NCBI GenBank assembly: GCA_030681895.1
Contig: JAUXRI010000158.1
Coordinates: forward strand, 1-57,870
DNA length: 57,870 nt
Source of the DNA: Myxococcales bacterium
GTDB taxonomy: Bacteria > Myxococcota > Myxococcia > Myxococcales > Myxococcaceae
Direction of reading: 5' to 3'
A model generated the notes under the pieces. The model searched no databases, was not told where the DNA came from, and saw only the letters and a program-made list of their open reading frames with translations. The translations under genes and the position numbers were made by a program. Below, piece after piece: positions 29,466-38,301 of the stretch (positions are counted from its first letter, which is position 1; each line of letters opens with the position of its first letter).

Positions 29466-30728
29466 ATGCCTGTCTTCGAATACAGAGGCCTCGCGGCCAA
29501 CGGGAAGTCGGTCACGGCGCTCAAGGAGGCAGACTCTCCGAAGGCGCTGCGGGCTGCGTTGCGCAAAGACGGCGTCTTCCTCACCGAGGTCGTGGGTCAG
29601 GCCGAGGCGGGGCTCAAGCCGGGCAAGAGCGCAAAGGCCGCGGCGTCTCAGGCGCTCTCGACCGACATCAACCTGCGCCGGCTCGCGCGCGGGCGCATCA
29701 ACACCGACGACATCGCGATCATGACGCGGCAGCTCGCTACGCTCCTCGGCGCCGGCGTCACGCTCGTCGAGGCCCTGTCGGCGATGGTCGATCAGGTCGA
29801 GAAGGAGCAGCTCAAGCGCATCCTCTCCGAGGTGAAGCAGAAGGTGAACGAGGGCAACTCGCTCGCCGACGCGCTGAGCGCTCACGGCAAGGTGTTCGGC
29901 AACCTGTTCATCAACATGATTCGTGCTGGTGAGTCGTCGGGCGCGCTCGACTCGGTGTTGCTGCGATTGGCGGAGTTCACCGAGGGCCAGGCGCGGCTGC
30001 GGCAGAAGCTCGTCGGCACGATGATCTACCCGCTCATCATGATGGTCGTCGGCGGCGGCGTGTTGATCATGCTGATGACCGTCGTCGTGCCGAAGGTGAC
30101 GAAGATCTTCGACGACATGAAGGTCACGCTGCCGTGGACGACGCGGCTGCTCATCTTCACGTCGAACTTCCTGCAGGATTATTGGTTCGTCGTAATCCCG
30201 CTCATGATCGCCACCGCGATCTTCTTCTTCCAGTGGACCCGCAGCGCCAAGGGCAAGCCGGTGTGGGACAAGCTGGTGCTCAAGGTGCCGGTGTTCGGGC
30301 CGCTGGTGCGCATGTTGTCGGTCGCGCGCTTCACCCGCACCCTCGCGACGCTGCTGAAGTCAGGTGTGCCGCTGCTGACCGCGATGGAGATCGTCAAGAA
30401 CGTCGTCACCAACACGGTGATGAGCGACGTCATCGACAAGGCCCGCGACTCGATTCGGGAAGGCGAGAGCATCGCCAACCCGCTCAAACGCTCGGGCGAG
30501 TTCCCGCCGCTCGTGTACCACATGGTGTCGATCGGCGAGCGCTCGGGCCAGCTCGAGGACATGCTCCTCAACGTCGCCGACAGCTATGAGTCGCAGGTGA
30601 ACGTACGCATCGGCGCGCTCACCTCACTGCTCGAGCCGCTGATGATCGTGAGCATGGGTGCAGTGATTGCATTCGTCGCGTTCTCGATTCTCATGCCGAT
30701 TCTGCAAATGAATTCGATGGTGCGGTGA
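29466..30728 (+). CDS. gspF: GspF, inner-membrane platform protein
   Basis: This encodes 420 residues. It has the duplicated T2SSF domain (IAIMTRQLATLLGAGVTLVEAL and ARFTRTLATLLKSGVPLLTAM) and three membrane segments, near residues 180-205, 235-255 and 395-415. GspF couples the GspE motor to pseudopilin insertion. It starts six bases after gspE. Confidence 0.97.
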   Translation: MPVFEYRGLAANGKSVTALKEADSPKALRAALRKDGVFLTEVVGQAEAGLKPGKSAKAAASQALSTDINLRRLARGRINTDDIAIMTRQLATLLGAGVTLVEALSAMVDQVEKEQLKRILSEVKQKVNEGNSLADALSAHGKVFGNLFINMIRAGESSGALDSVLLRLAEFTEGQARLRQKLVGTMIYPLIMMVVGGGVLIMLMTVVVPKVTKIFDDMKVTLPWTTRLLIFTSNFLQDYWFVVIPLMIATAIFFFQWTRSAKGKPVWDKLVLKVPVFGPLVRMLSVARFTRTLATLLKSGVPLLTAMEIVKNVVTNTVMSDVIDKARDSIREGESIANPLKRSGEFPPLVYHMVSIGERSGQLEDMLLNVADSYESQVNVRIGALTSLLEPLMIVSMGAVIAFVAFSILMPILQMNSMVR

Positions 30729-30741
30729 GGTGTTCAAACCC

Positions 30742-30873
30742 ATGAACGTGAACTCGACCCTCCAGACTGACGTGCGGCCGGCCTCGGAGCGATGGCTCTG
30801 CCGTGTGATGACCGCAGGTCTGATCGCCCTCGCTGTCGGCCTCGTGGCCGTCGGCTTCTCTTTGTACGTGTGA
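30742..30873 (+). CDS. Small single-pass membrane protein between gspF and gspG
   Basis: This is a 43-codon ORF starting 13 bases after gspF. GAGGTG lies about ten bases before its ATG and serves as a ribosome site. The product has a polar N-terminus (MNVNSTLQTDVRPASERW) and a hydrophobic C-terminal helix at residues 24-43 (TAGLIALAVGLVAVGFSLYV). Its stop at 30871-30873 abuts the AAAGGAAA ribosome site of gspG. The fit into the operon supports a real gene. I know of no standard T2SS subunit of this kind; a platform accessory role is a guess. Confidence 0.6.
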   Translation: MNVNSTLQTDVRPASERWLCRVMTAGLIALAVGLVAVGFSLYV

Positions 30874-30887
30874 AAGGAAACACCAGC

Positions 30888-31313
30888 ATGCTCCGCACCG
30901 CCCTCACCCGCCGCCGCCAGAACCGCGCCCGCGGCATGACGCTCATCGAGATCATCGTCGTCATCACCATTCTCTCGCTGCTCATGGCCGCCGTCGGCGT
31001 CGCCGTGATTCCCCAGCTCGAGCAGGCCAAGGTCGACCGCGCGAAGATGGACATCGGCAACATCCAGAACGCGCTGAAGACGTACTACGCGAAGAAGGGC
31101 AACTACCCGGACACGGGCCTCGGCCTGAAGGCGCTCGTCGACGCGCAGATCCTCGAGCGCGCGCCGCTCGACCCCTGGGACACCGAGTACGTCTACATGA
31201 AGGAAGGCTCGACGCCGGTCATCATCTCGTACGGCAAGGACAAGGCGCCGGGCGGCACCGAGACCGACGCCGACATCTCGTCGAAAGAGCTGGGCCAGAA
31301 GAAAGCGCAGTGA
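30888..31313 (+). CDS. gspG: GspG, major pseudopilin
   Basis: This encodes 141 residues from the ATG at 30888, preceded by the ribosome site AAAGGAAA. The prepilin peptidase site is RARG/MTLIE with Gly16 at -1 and Glu21 at +5, followed by the hydrophobic helix. The C-terminal domain has the typical GspG motifs LKTYYAKKGNYPDTGLGL and LDPWDTEYVYM, including the calcium-site region. It polymerises into the pseudopilus that pushes substrates through GspD. Confidence 0.97.
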   Translation: MLRTALTRRRQNRARGMTLIEIIVVITILSLLMAAVGVAVIPQLEQAKVDRAKMDIGNIQNALKTYYAKKGNYPDTGLGLKALVDAQILERAPLDPWDTEYVYMKEGSTPVIISYGKDKAPGGTETDADISSKELGQKKAQ

Positions 31314-31319
31314 GCTGAC

Positions 31320-31445
31320 ATGACGACTCCGAACCCACACAAGCGAGAGACGACGACCGGGCTCGGGCCCGTCGCGATCGCCGTGGGCGTCGGAGCGTCG
31401 GCGCTGGTGTGGCTGGCTCTCGACGCGCTCAAGAGGTTCCTCTGA
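31320..31445 (+). CDS. Small single-pass membrane protein between gspG and gspH
   Basis: This is a 41-codon ORF starting six bases after gspG. Its stop overlaps the gspH start (TGATG). The product has a polar N-terminus (MTTPNPHKRETTTG), a hydrophobic stretch at about 16-34 (GPVAIAVGVGASALVWLAL) and a basic end (KRF). The layout resembles that of the small ORF before gspG, though the sequences are not clearly alike. Overlap with gspH means that its translation would feed the next gene. Function unknown. Confidence 0.55.
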   Translation: MTTPNPHKRETTTGLGPVAIAVGVGASALVWLALDALKRFL

Positions 31446-32146
31446 TGCGCGCGGCCCGTCAGCGGCGCGGCGTCACCTTGATCGAGCTCGTCGTCGCGCT
31501 CGGCATCGTCGTCGTCCTGTTCGCCGCCGTCATCTACGGCGTCGGCGCCCTCACCGGCGCGCGGGCGAAGGAGTCGAGCGCCGAGCTCGCCGGCACCATT
31601 CGCGCCCTCTACGACTCGGCCGCGTTGTCTGGGAAGACGTGCCGGCTGGTGTTCGAGCTGCCCGCGAAGGACAGCGAAGACGCGACGGTGAAGTACCACG
31701 CCGAGTGCGCGAAGGGCGGCATCACCGCCGGCGCCAATCGTGAAGACGAGCAGCGCGCCGCGGCCAAGACAGACAAGAAGAAGCGCGACGACTCGAGCGA
31801 CACCCGCTTCCGCTCCTTCTCGTCTGACGACCAGGGCCCGAACCTGCAGGAGTTGATGGCGCGCGAGCAGACCCGCGTCGAGGACTCGGCGAAGTTCGCG
31901 GCGTTCGCCTCGGAAGACGTGGTCGAGCGCTCCTTGCCCAGCGGCGTGCAGGTCGAGGTGTGGACCTCGAAGCTCAAGACGCCCGTGAAGTCTGGCGTCG
32001 CGTATCTGTATTTCTTTCCGCAGGGCTTCACCGAGCGCGCACAGATCTACGTTCGCCAGGGCAAGAACGTGTGGACGCTCGCCGTGTCTCCGCTCACTGG
32101 CAAGACGGTGATTCACGCCGACGCGCTGGAGCTGCCCCGCACATGA
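31445..32146 (+). CDS. gspH: GspH-type minor pseudopilin
   Basis: This encodes 233 residues from the ATG at 31445. The cleavage site is RRG/VTLIE with Glu at +5, followed by the hydrophobic helix LVVALGIVVVLFAAVIYGVGAL. The globular part is longer than usual and includes a charged, probably disordered region (EDEQRAAAKTDKKKRDDSSD). The GspH call is based on position between gspG and gspI. It overlaps gspI by four bases. Confidence 0.88.
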   Translation: MRAARQRRGVTLIELVVALGIVVVLFAAVIYGVGALTGARAKESSAELAGTIRALYDSAALSGKTCRLVFELPAKDSEDATVKYHAECAKGGITAGANREDEQRAAAKTDKKKRDDSSDTRFRSFSSDDQGPNLQELMAREQTRVEDSAKFAAFASEDVVERSLPSGVQVEVWTSKLKTPVKSGVAYLYFFPQGFTERAQIYVRQGKNVWTLAVSPLTGKTVIHADALELPRT

Positions 32147-33084
32147 ACCGGCGCGCCTTCACGCTGCTCGAGACGGTCGTCGCCATGTCGATTCTGGCGG
32201 TGTCGCTGATGGCGATCCTCGACATCAACTCGACCGCCATCGCCGCGCACATCTACTCGCGCAAGCTGACCGTCGCGACGCTGCTGGCCCGCTCGAAGAT
32301 GACGGACATCGAGCAGAAGCTCTACGACGAGCCGCTGCCGGCCGATGACGACGAAGACGCGGGCGACTTCAGCCAGGAGGGATGGCCCTCGTACAAGTGG
32401 CGCGCGAAGATCATCGCGCCGCGCACCAACGGCCTCACGCCCGAGCAGATGTTCAGCGCGCTGTTCAATCTGCCGCTTGGCGGCGGCGACGGCAAAGACG
32501 GCGCGGCGAGCCCGCTGGCGGCGCTGTTTGGTTCCGGTGGAGCGCCCGGAGGCGCCGCAGGACTCGCGGGCGCTGCTGCGGCCCTCGGCGGTGGTGGAGC
32601 TCCCGGCGGCGGTGGTGGTCTCGGCGGCCTGATGGGCGCGCTCGGCGGCGCCAACCCGCTCACCGCGCAGTTCCAACAGATGGTCGACACGCTCCAGAAG
32701 TCGGTGCGTGAAGTGCACCTCACGGTGACGTGGAAGGAAGGCAAGCTCACCGAGAGCATCGACCTCGTCACTCACGTCGTGTCACTCGGGCCTGGCTCCG
32801 ATCGAAACGGTGGCGCAGCAGCGGTGGCCGGCGCTCCCGCGGGCGCTGCGGCCGAGGCCTATGTCGATGCCAACACCGGCCAGCCGGTCGCGAATGCGCA
32901 GCCCGGCCCCAACGGCCAGATGATCAACCCCGCGACGAACCAGCCCGTCATCACCGCGGCGCAGTTCGCTCAGCAGCGCGGAGGCGCAGGCCTGCAGAAC
33001 GCCCTCCCCGGCCTGCGCACCATCGCGCCCGGCATCGTTCCGCAGGGCATCGGCAACGTCATCAAGGCTGGCGGCTTCCGATGA
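32143..33084 (+). CDS. gspI: GspI minor pseudopilin with large Gly/Ala insert
   Basis: This encodes 313 residues from the ATG at 32143. The cleavage site is RRA/FTLLE with Ala at -1 and Glu at +5. Typical GspI has about 120-130 residues. Here, a Gly/Ala/Pro-rich insert (about residues 120-175, GGAPGGAAGLAG and GGLGGLMGALGG) and a long Pro/Gln/Asn-rich tail more than double the size. GspI starts the pseudopilus tip with GspJ and GspK. Four-base overlaps with gspH and gspJ indicate tight coupling. Confidence 0.88.
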   Translation: MNRRAFTLLETVVAMSILAVSLMAILDINSTAIAAHIYSRKLTVATLLARSKMTDIEQKLYDEPLPADDDEDAGDFSQEGWPSYKWRAKIIAPRTNGLTPEQMFSALFNLPLGGGDGKDGAASPLAALFGSGGAPGGAAGLAGAAAALGGGGAPGGGGGLGGLMGALGGANPLTAQFQQMVDTLQKSVREVHLTVTWKEGKLTESIDLVTHVVSLGPGSDRNGGAAAVAGAPAGAAAEAYVDANTGQPVANAQPGPNGQMINPATNQPVITAAQFAQQRGGAGLQNALPGLRTIAPGIVPQGIGNVIKAGGFR

Positions 33085-33758
33085 GGAAGACGCGCGCGCG
33101 TGGCTTCACGTTGATCGAGGTCATCACGGCCATCGGCATCACCGCGTTCATCGGCGTCGTCATCGGTGTCACTTTCAGCACCACCATCGCCAACAAAGAC
33201 GTCATCGAAGGTCAGGCAGAGCGCTACCGCATGCTTCGCGCGGCGATGAGCCGCATGTCGCGAGAGATCGGCGCGGCGTACGTGAGCGATCGGTACGACT
33301 CCAAGCGCTACCGCGACGCCTTCGACCGCCCGACCAACTTCGTGGGCACGCGCGAGAAGCTGATGTTCACCTCGCTCGCCCACCAGCGCCTCTACGCCGA
33401 CGCCAAAGAGAGCGACCAGATGGTGGTCGAGTACCAGGTCAAGCGCTCACCCGACCCGAAGGCGAAGGACCGGCAGGACCTGCTGCGCCGCGAGAAGACG
33501 ATCCTCGAAGAACGTATGGAGCGCGGCGGCACCGAAGACATCCTCTTCGAGGGCATCAAGAAGCTCGAGTTCCAGTATTGGAATAGCGAACGCAAGCAGT
33601 GGGAAGACGAGTGGGACACGCGGCGCAGCGAGCGGCGTACCATTCTGCCCACGCGGGTGAAGATGACCATCATTGCCGTCGACGAGAATGGCAAAGACGT
33701 GAAGTACGTCAGCCAGACGCGCGTGATGCTCAACACCGAGTTCCCGAGGTTCCAGTGA
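33081..33758 (+). CDS. gspJ: GspJ minor pseudopilin
   Basis: This encodes 225 residues from the ATG at 33081. The cleavage site is ARG/FTLIE with Glu13 at +5. The GspJ-like body includes RAAMSRMSREIGAAYVSDRY, FEGIKKLEFQYWNSERKQWE and the final strand of the family. It forms the tip complex with GspI and GspK. It overlaps gspI by four bases, and its stop overlaps the GTG of gspK by four bases. Confidence 0.92.
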   Translation: MRKTRARGFTLIEVITAIGITAFIGVVIGVTFSTTIANKDVIEGQAERYRMLRAAMSRMSREIGAAYVSDRYDSKRYRDAFDRPTNFVGTREKLMFTSLAHQRLYADAKESDQMVVEYQVKRSPDPKAKDRQDLLRREKTILEERMERGGTEDILFEGIKKLEFQYWNSERKQWEDEWDTRRSERRTILPTRVKMTIIAVDENGKDVKYVSQTRVMLNTEFPRFQ

Positions 33759-35215
33759 GAGCCGGGCACGCGTCACGTCAGCGTCGGCTGCGTCGACCCG
33801 TGGTGATCTCGGCTCCGAAGGCGCCCTCGCGTCGTCGTCGCGGAGAGCGCGGCGTGGCGCTGCTGCTCGTGCTCGTCGGCATCGCCGTGCTCGCGCTGGT
33901 GGCCAACGAGGTTCGCTACAACTCGATGGTCGAACTGCGGCTGGCGACCAACCAGCGTGACGAGCTGCGCGCAACGTACCTGGCGCGCTCGGGCATCGCG
34001 ATGTCGCGGCTCATTCTTCGCTACCAGAAGCAGATGGATGCGATGCCCATTCCGAACTTCAGCGGCATGCTGCAGGGCATCCTCGGGAGCAACCCGGCGC
34101 TCGCGGGGCTCCTCGGTGGCGCTGGCGGCGCGGGTGGGCTCGGAGCACTGGCGGGCGCGCTCGGTGGTGCTGGCGGGCTCCCTGGAGGCCTTCCCGGCGC
34201 TCCCAGTGGCGCCGGCGGCATGAGCACCGCCAGCATTCAGCTGTGGCGTATGGCGAAGATCGACTGCCACATGCTCGAGGGCATGGTGCCCGAGGTGACC
34301 GAGAAGGGCGGGCTCGCGCCGGTCGCGAAGAACAAGAAGTTCGAGTTCGACGACGAGAACCCCGAGCTCGGCAAAGAGATGCAGGCCAAGAAGTTCGGCT
34401 CGTTCACCGGCTGCTTCGACACCGTCATCAGCGACGAAGAAGAGCGCATCAACCTGAACAAGCTCGACGGCACGATGCTGGTCGCCGTCGTCGTCGCCAA
34501 CCAACTCGTCGCGACGCTCAACGACAAACGCTACGAGTTCCTCTTCGAGAAGGAAGACGCGAACCGCCTCAAGATCCCCGCGAACGAGATCATCCTCGGC
34601 ATGAAGGACTGGATCGACGAGGACGAGAGCGGCTCGAGCCTGAACCTCACCGGCCAGGGCGAGCCGTTCATGCGCGGCTTCTCTGACGAGAACGGCGGCT
34701 ATTCGAACTACGAGACCCGGTACAAAGCCAAGAACGCGCGCTTCGACAGCCTCGACGAGGTGTTCATGGTTCACGGCGTGAACGACCGCGTGATGGCTGC
34801 CTTCAAAGACAAGTTCACCGTCTACCCAGACATGAACGCGCGGCTGAACATCAACACCGACGATCCCGTGATGCTCGAGATCGCCATCCGCTCCATCGTC
34901 AACCCGATCCCCATCGATCCACGGCTCAACGACCCGATCTTCATCGACACCGTCATCAAGCGCATTCGCGCCGCGCGGCTCTTCGCGATGTTCGGCATGA
35001 GCGTCGTCGACTTCGCGAACATCGTCGCGTCGGCGGGCCTCACGGTGAACCCGACCATTCTGAACAACCCGCAGAACCAGCGCTTCATCGGTGACAAGAG
35101 CTCGACCTATCGCCTCTCGGTGACAGGCTCGGCTGGCGACGTCACCCGCACCATCACGGCGATCGTTCGCCTCGACGACGGCCTCGGCCGGCTCGTCTAC
35201 TGGAGAGAGGAGTAA
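33755..35215 (+). CDS. gspK: GspK minor pseudopilin
   Basis: This encodes 486 residues if started at the GTG at 33755, which overlaps the gspJ stop as GTGA and fits the operon style; GTG codons at 33800 and 33803 are alternatives. The prepilin site GERG/VALLLVLVG lacks Glu at +5, which is normal for GspK. The domain regions INLNKLDGTML, MKDWIDEDESGS and LNINTDDPVMLEIAI fit the family. A Gly/Ala/Leu insert at about residues 112-156 (GGAGGLGALAGALGG type) is unusual. GspK caps the pseudopilus. Confidence 0.92.
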   Translation: MRAGHASRQRRLRRPVVISAPKAPSRRRRGERGVALLLVLVGIAVLALVANEVRYNSMVELRLATNQRDELRATYLARSGIAMSRLILRYQKQMDAMPIPNFSGMLQGILGSNPALAGLLGGAGGAGGLGALAGALGGAGGLPGGLPGAPSGAGGMSTASIQLWRMAKIDCHMLEGMVPEVTEKGGLAPVAKNKKFEFDDENPELGKEMQAKKFGSFTGCFDTVISDEEERINLNKLDGTMLVAVVVANQLVATLNDKRYEFLFEKEDANRLKIPANEIILGMKDWIDEDESGSSLNLTGQGEPFMRGFSDENGGYSNYETRYKAKNARFDSLDEVFMVHGVNDRVMAAFKDKFTVYPDMNARLNINTDDPVMLEIAIRSIVNPIPIDPRLNDPIFIDTVIKRIRAARLFAMFGMSVVDFANIVASAGLTVNPTILNNPQNQRFIGDKSSTYRLSVTGSAGDVTRTITAIVRLDDGLGRLVYWREE

Positions 35216-35217
35216 CC

Positions 35218-36804
35218 ATGGCCCGCGTCCTCGGCCTCGACCTCGGCAGCTACTCGGTGAAGGCCGTGCTCCTCGAGACCACCATGCGTGGTTTTCAGGT
35301 GAAGGCCTACGCCACCGCGCCCGTCGCGGCGGAAGGTGAACGGCTGCCGCGCCTCGAAGCAGCGATTCAACAACTCCTCGCATCGGGCCCGCTCACGGCG
35401 GACTCGGTGACGGTGGCGGTGCCGGGCGTCTCGATGGCGACCCACACGCTCGCCCTGCCCTTCAACGACCCCAAGAAGGTCGAGGCCGCGCTCGCCGGAG
35501 AGGTCGCCGATCAGCTGCCGTTCGATCTCGACGAAGCCGTCTACGACTACCAGGCGAACGACACGAAGGTCGGCGACGTCAAAGGCGCCCAGGTGCTCGT
35601 CGGCGTGTTGAAGCGGAGCGAGCTGAGCGGGCTGCTCGAGTCGCTCAAGAAGTCGAAGCTCGACCCTCGCGTCGTCACGCACTCCGGGCTCACGTACCAG
35701 AACGTGCTCAACACGCTGCCGCCGACGGGAGACGAAGAAGGCGTGGCGGTGGTCGACCTCGGGCACGAGCGCATCAGCCTCGCGATCGGCAAGGCCGGCG
35801 GTCCGGTCGACTTCGCGCGCATGTTCATGGGCGGCGGGCTCGCGCTCAGCAAGGCGCTCTCGACCGAGTTCAAGATTCCGCTCGCCGAGGCGCAGACGTG
35901 GAAAGAGAACCACGGCGCGGTGGGCGAGGAGATCGTCGGCCCCGACGCCGAGCGAGCCGCAGGCGCGTTCCTGCGGGCGCTCCAGCCGGTCATTCGTGAG
36001 CTGCGCTCGAGCATCAAGTCGTACTCGGCGCGCATGAAGCGGCCGGTCACGAGGATCATGCTCTGCGGTGGTACGGCGAAGCTGCTCGGCCTCGCCGGTC
36101 AGCTCGAGAAAGACCTCGGCATCGCGACCTCGATGGTGACGCTGCCAGCTGATGCTCAAGGCGCGATGGGGCTCAACGCAGGCCCCGAGGCCGTGCAGGC
36201 CTGGGCGCTCGCGCTCCGTGGCCAGGCGACGGGCGCCAAGGCCCCGCGGTTCAACCTTCGCCGTGGCGAGTTCGCCTTCAAGAGCGACTTCGACTTCGCC
36301 AAGGACAAGCTCGGGCAGATCGCGGCCTTCGCGGTGGTGCACTTCGTGCTGCTCATCGCGTCGGGCATCGCGCGAAACACGATTCTGGAGCGCCGCGAGA
36401 AGGTGGTCGATCAGGTCCTCTGCGACGTCACCACCAAGATCCTCGGCAAGTGCGAGAAGAACTTCGACATCGCGCTCAACCTGCTCGAGGGCAAAGAGAG
36501 CCCTGCCGCGGGCGTGCCCAAGCGCACCGCCGTGTCGCTGCTCGCCGAGGTGTCGCAGCGCATTCCCGCCGACTCGCCCGTCACCATCGAGCGCGTCACG
36601 GTCGATCTCGATCGCATCGAGCTGGTCTGCCAGGCGCCGAGCGTGAAGCAGATGGAGGACGTGATCGCCGCGCTGAAGACCTACAAGTGCTTCAAGGAGA
36701 TCAGCGAAGGCAAGGTCGAGAAGTCGAAGGACGGCACCAAGGTCGGCTTCCGCCTCGACGTGAAGGTCGAGTGCCCCGACGAGAGCAACGCGGGGCAGGG
36801 GTGA
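35218..36804 (+). CDS. gspL: GspL with full actin-like (PilM-type) domain
   Basis: This encodes 528 residues. The cytoplasmic part has actin-like phosphate motifs (LGLDLGSYSVKAVLLE near the start, VAVVDLGHERISLAIG near 180, and MLCGGTAKLLGLAGQL). One membrane helix is at about 367-385, followed by a periplasmic ferredoxin-like domain. GspL recruits the GspE ATPase. It is longer than the enterobacterial protein (about 400 residues). It starts two bases after gspK. Confidence 0.92.
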   Translation: MARVLGLDLGSYSVKAVLLETTMRGFQVKAYATAPVAAEGERLPRLEAAIQQLLASGPLTADSVTVAVPGVSMATHTLALPFNDPKKVEAALAGEVADQLPFDLDEAVYDYQANDTKVGDVKGAQVLVGVLKRSELSGLLESLKKSKLDPRVVTHSGLTYQNVLNTLPPTGDEEGVAVVDLGHERISLAIGKAGGPVDFARMFMGGGLALSKALSTEFKIPLAEAQTWKENHGAVGEEIVGPDAERAAGAFLRALQPVIRELRSSIKSYSARMKRPVTRIMLCGGTAKLLGLAGQLEKDLGIATSMVTLPADAQGAMGLNAGPEAVQAWALALRGQATGAKAPRFNLRRGEFAFKSDFDFAKDKLGQIAAFAVVHFVLLIASGIARNTILERREKVVDQVLCDVTTKILGKCEKNFDIALNLLEGKESPAAGVPKRTAVSLLAEVSQRIPADSPVTIERVTVDLDRIELVCQAPSVKQMEDVIAALKTYKCFKEISEGKVEKSKDGTKVGFRLDVKVECPDESNAGQG

Positions 36805-36810
36805 TTCGCC

Positions 36811-37359
36811 ATGGCTGACATCGCAACCACGATTCAGAGTTCCTTCGCCACGCTCTCGGCCCGTGAGCGGCGCCTGGTGATGGCGGCCGGCTTCGCCGTG
36901 TCGGTCTTCATCGTCTTCATGGTGACGTTCAGCTTCTCGAACAAGGCCACCGCGATTCGCAACCGCACCACGCAGAAGATCGAGAAGCTGTCGAAGGTGC
37001 AGGACCTGGCGGCCAGCTACAACCAGTCACGCGCCCAGCGGGAGATGGCCGAGCGGCAGCTCGCCGCGTCGAACATTCGCCTCTCGTCGTACCTGGAAGA
37101 CATCGCCAAGCAGAAGGGCGTCGATCTGCCCACCATCAACCCGAAGGCCGACGTCCAGCTCGAGGGCACGAAGATCGTCGAGAGCTCGGTCGAGGTGAAC
37201 CTCTCCGACGTGAAGCTCAACCGGCTGCTCGAGTTCCTGGCGGCCGTCGAGGGTGGCCAGGGCGTGGTGAAGGTGAAGTACATGCGGCTCGAGCCCCGCG
37301 TCTCGAGCGAGAGCATCACGGCGTGGCTGCAGATCGCCACCTACCACCTGAAGAACTGA
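36811..37359 (+). CDS. gspM: GspM inner-membrane protein
   Basis: This encodes 182 residues: a short cytoplasmic start, one membrane helix at about 22-42 (LVMAAGFAVSVFIVFMVTFSF), a coiled-coil stretch (KIEKLSKVQDLAASYNQSRAQ), and a small periplasmic domain of the GspM type. It pairs with GspL and GspC in the platform. It starts six bases after gspL. Confidence 0.88.
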   Translation: MADIATTIQSSFATLSARERRLVMAAGFAVSVFIVFMVTFSFSNKATAIRNRTTQKIEKLSKVQDLAASYNQSRAQREMAERQLAASNIRLSSYLEDIAKQKGVDLPTINPKADVQLEGTKIVESSVEVNLSDVKLNRLLEFLAAVEGGQGVVKVKYMRLEPRVSSESITAWLQIATYHLKN

Positions 37360-37368
37360 CCCATCGCC

Positions 37369-38292
37369 ATGGCCTCTTCGAAGCTCAAAGTCGTTCGCAA
37401 GGTGTTCGCGTACACGGGGTTCTTCTTCCTCGCGGTGCTCATCGCGTTCTTCCTGACGTTCCCCTACGACGCGCTGAAGGACCGCGTGCGCCTCGAGGCG
37501 GATCGCGCCGGCTACTTCACGCGCATCAACTCGATGGGCCCCGGCTTCTTCGGCATTCGCGCGAAGGGCATCGAGCTGAGCAAGAAGGTGGACACCGACC
37601 CGCCGCCCGCGCCGCTCAAGATCGACTCGGTGTCCGGAGGACCCACGTTGTTTCCTCCCGGCGTCGGCGTGACCGCGAAGCTGTTCGGCGGCTCCGTGGC
37701 GGTGAGGGTGTCGGGGTTCTCGAACATCAGGGTGCGCGTCGACGCCGAGGATCTCAACCTGGCGAGCCCCGACTTGAAGGAGTTCTCGGGCATCGACTTC
37801 GCGGGAATGGTCGAGGCGCACGTCGATCTCTCGCTGCCCCGCGTGGCGGTTGGCCCAGGCCCCGCGGAGCCCGATCTCGGTCAGGCCACGGGGACGATCT
37901 CGATCGACGCGAAGCAGCTCGCCATCAACGGCGGCTCGATGTCGATGGTGATTCCCCAGTTCGGGCCTGAGCCGACGCCGCTCGATCTGCCGAAGATCGT
38001 GGTGGGCGATCTGAGCGGCAAGCTCAAGTTCGAGAAGGGCGCGGGCACCATCGAGAAGTTCGAGGCGAAGTCGGCTGACCTCGAGCTCCAGGCGACGGGC
38101 ACGCTGAAGCTGGCCAAGCGCCTCGAGTACGCCGAGCCGGGCATCGAGCTGCGCTTCAAGCCAGACCCGGAGTTCCAGAAGCGCCTCGGCCTCATCGGCA
38201 GCGCGCTGTCGATGGTGGGTCCCGACCCGAAAGATCCGTCGTGGCGTATGGGCCGGCTGACCGGTTACCTGGGCCGCCCGAACTTCCGCTGA
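37369..38292 (+). CDS. gspN: GspN (long form)
   Basis: This encodes 307 residues: an N-terminal membrane helix (YTGFFFLAVLIAFFLTF), then a periplasmic, strand-rich body with repeated amphipathic segments (VDAEDLNLAS, IDAKQLAINGGSMSM). It fits the GspN family found at the end of deltaproteobacterial T2SS operons. Its role is not settled. It closes the operon nine bases after gspM, and nine bases separate it from the Sel1-like gene that follows. Confidence 0.85.
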   Translation: MASSKLKVVRKVFAYTGFFFLAVLIAFFLTFPYDALKDRVRLEADRAGYFTRINSMGPGFFGIRAKGIELSKKVDTDPPPAPLKIDSVSGGPTLFPPGVGVTAKLFGGSVAVRVSGFSNIRVRVDAEDLNLASPDLKEFSGIDFAGMVEAHVDLSLPRVAVGPGPAEPDLGQATGTISIDAKQLAINGGSMSMVIPQFGPEPTPLDLPKIVVGDLSGKLKFEKGAGTIEKFEAKSADLELQATGTLKLAKRLEYAEPGIELRFKPDPEFQKRLGLIGSALSMVGPDPKDPSWRMGRLTGYLGRPNFR

Positions 38293-38301
38293 GCGTCCTC
38301 C

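Noticed and set aside
33755..35215. Missing Glu at +5 of the GspK pseudopilin as a defect
   Set aside because: This is the normal state in GspK proteins, which sit at the tip.
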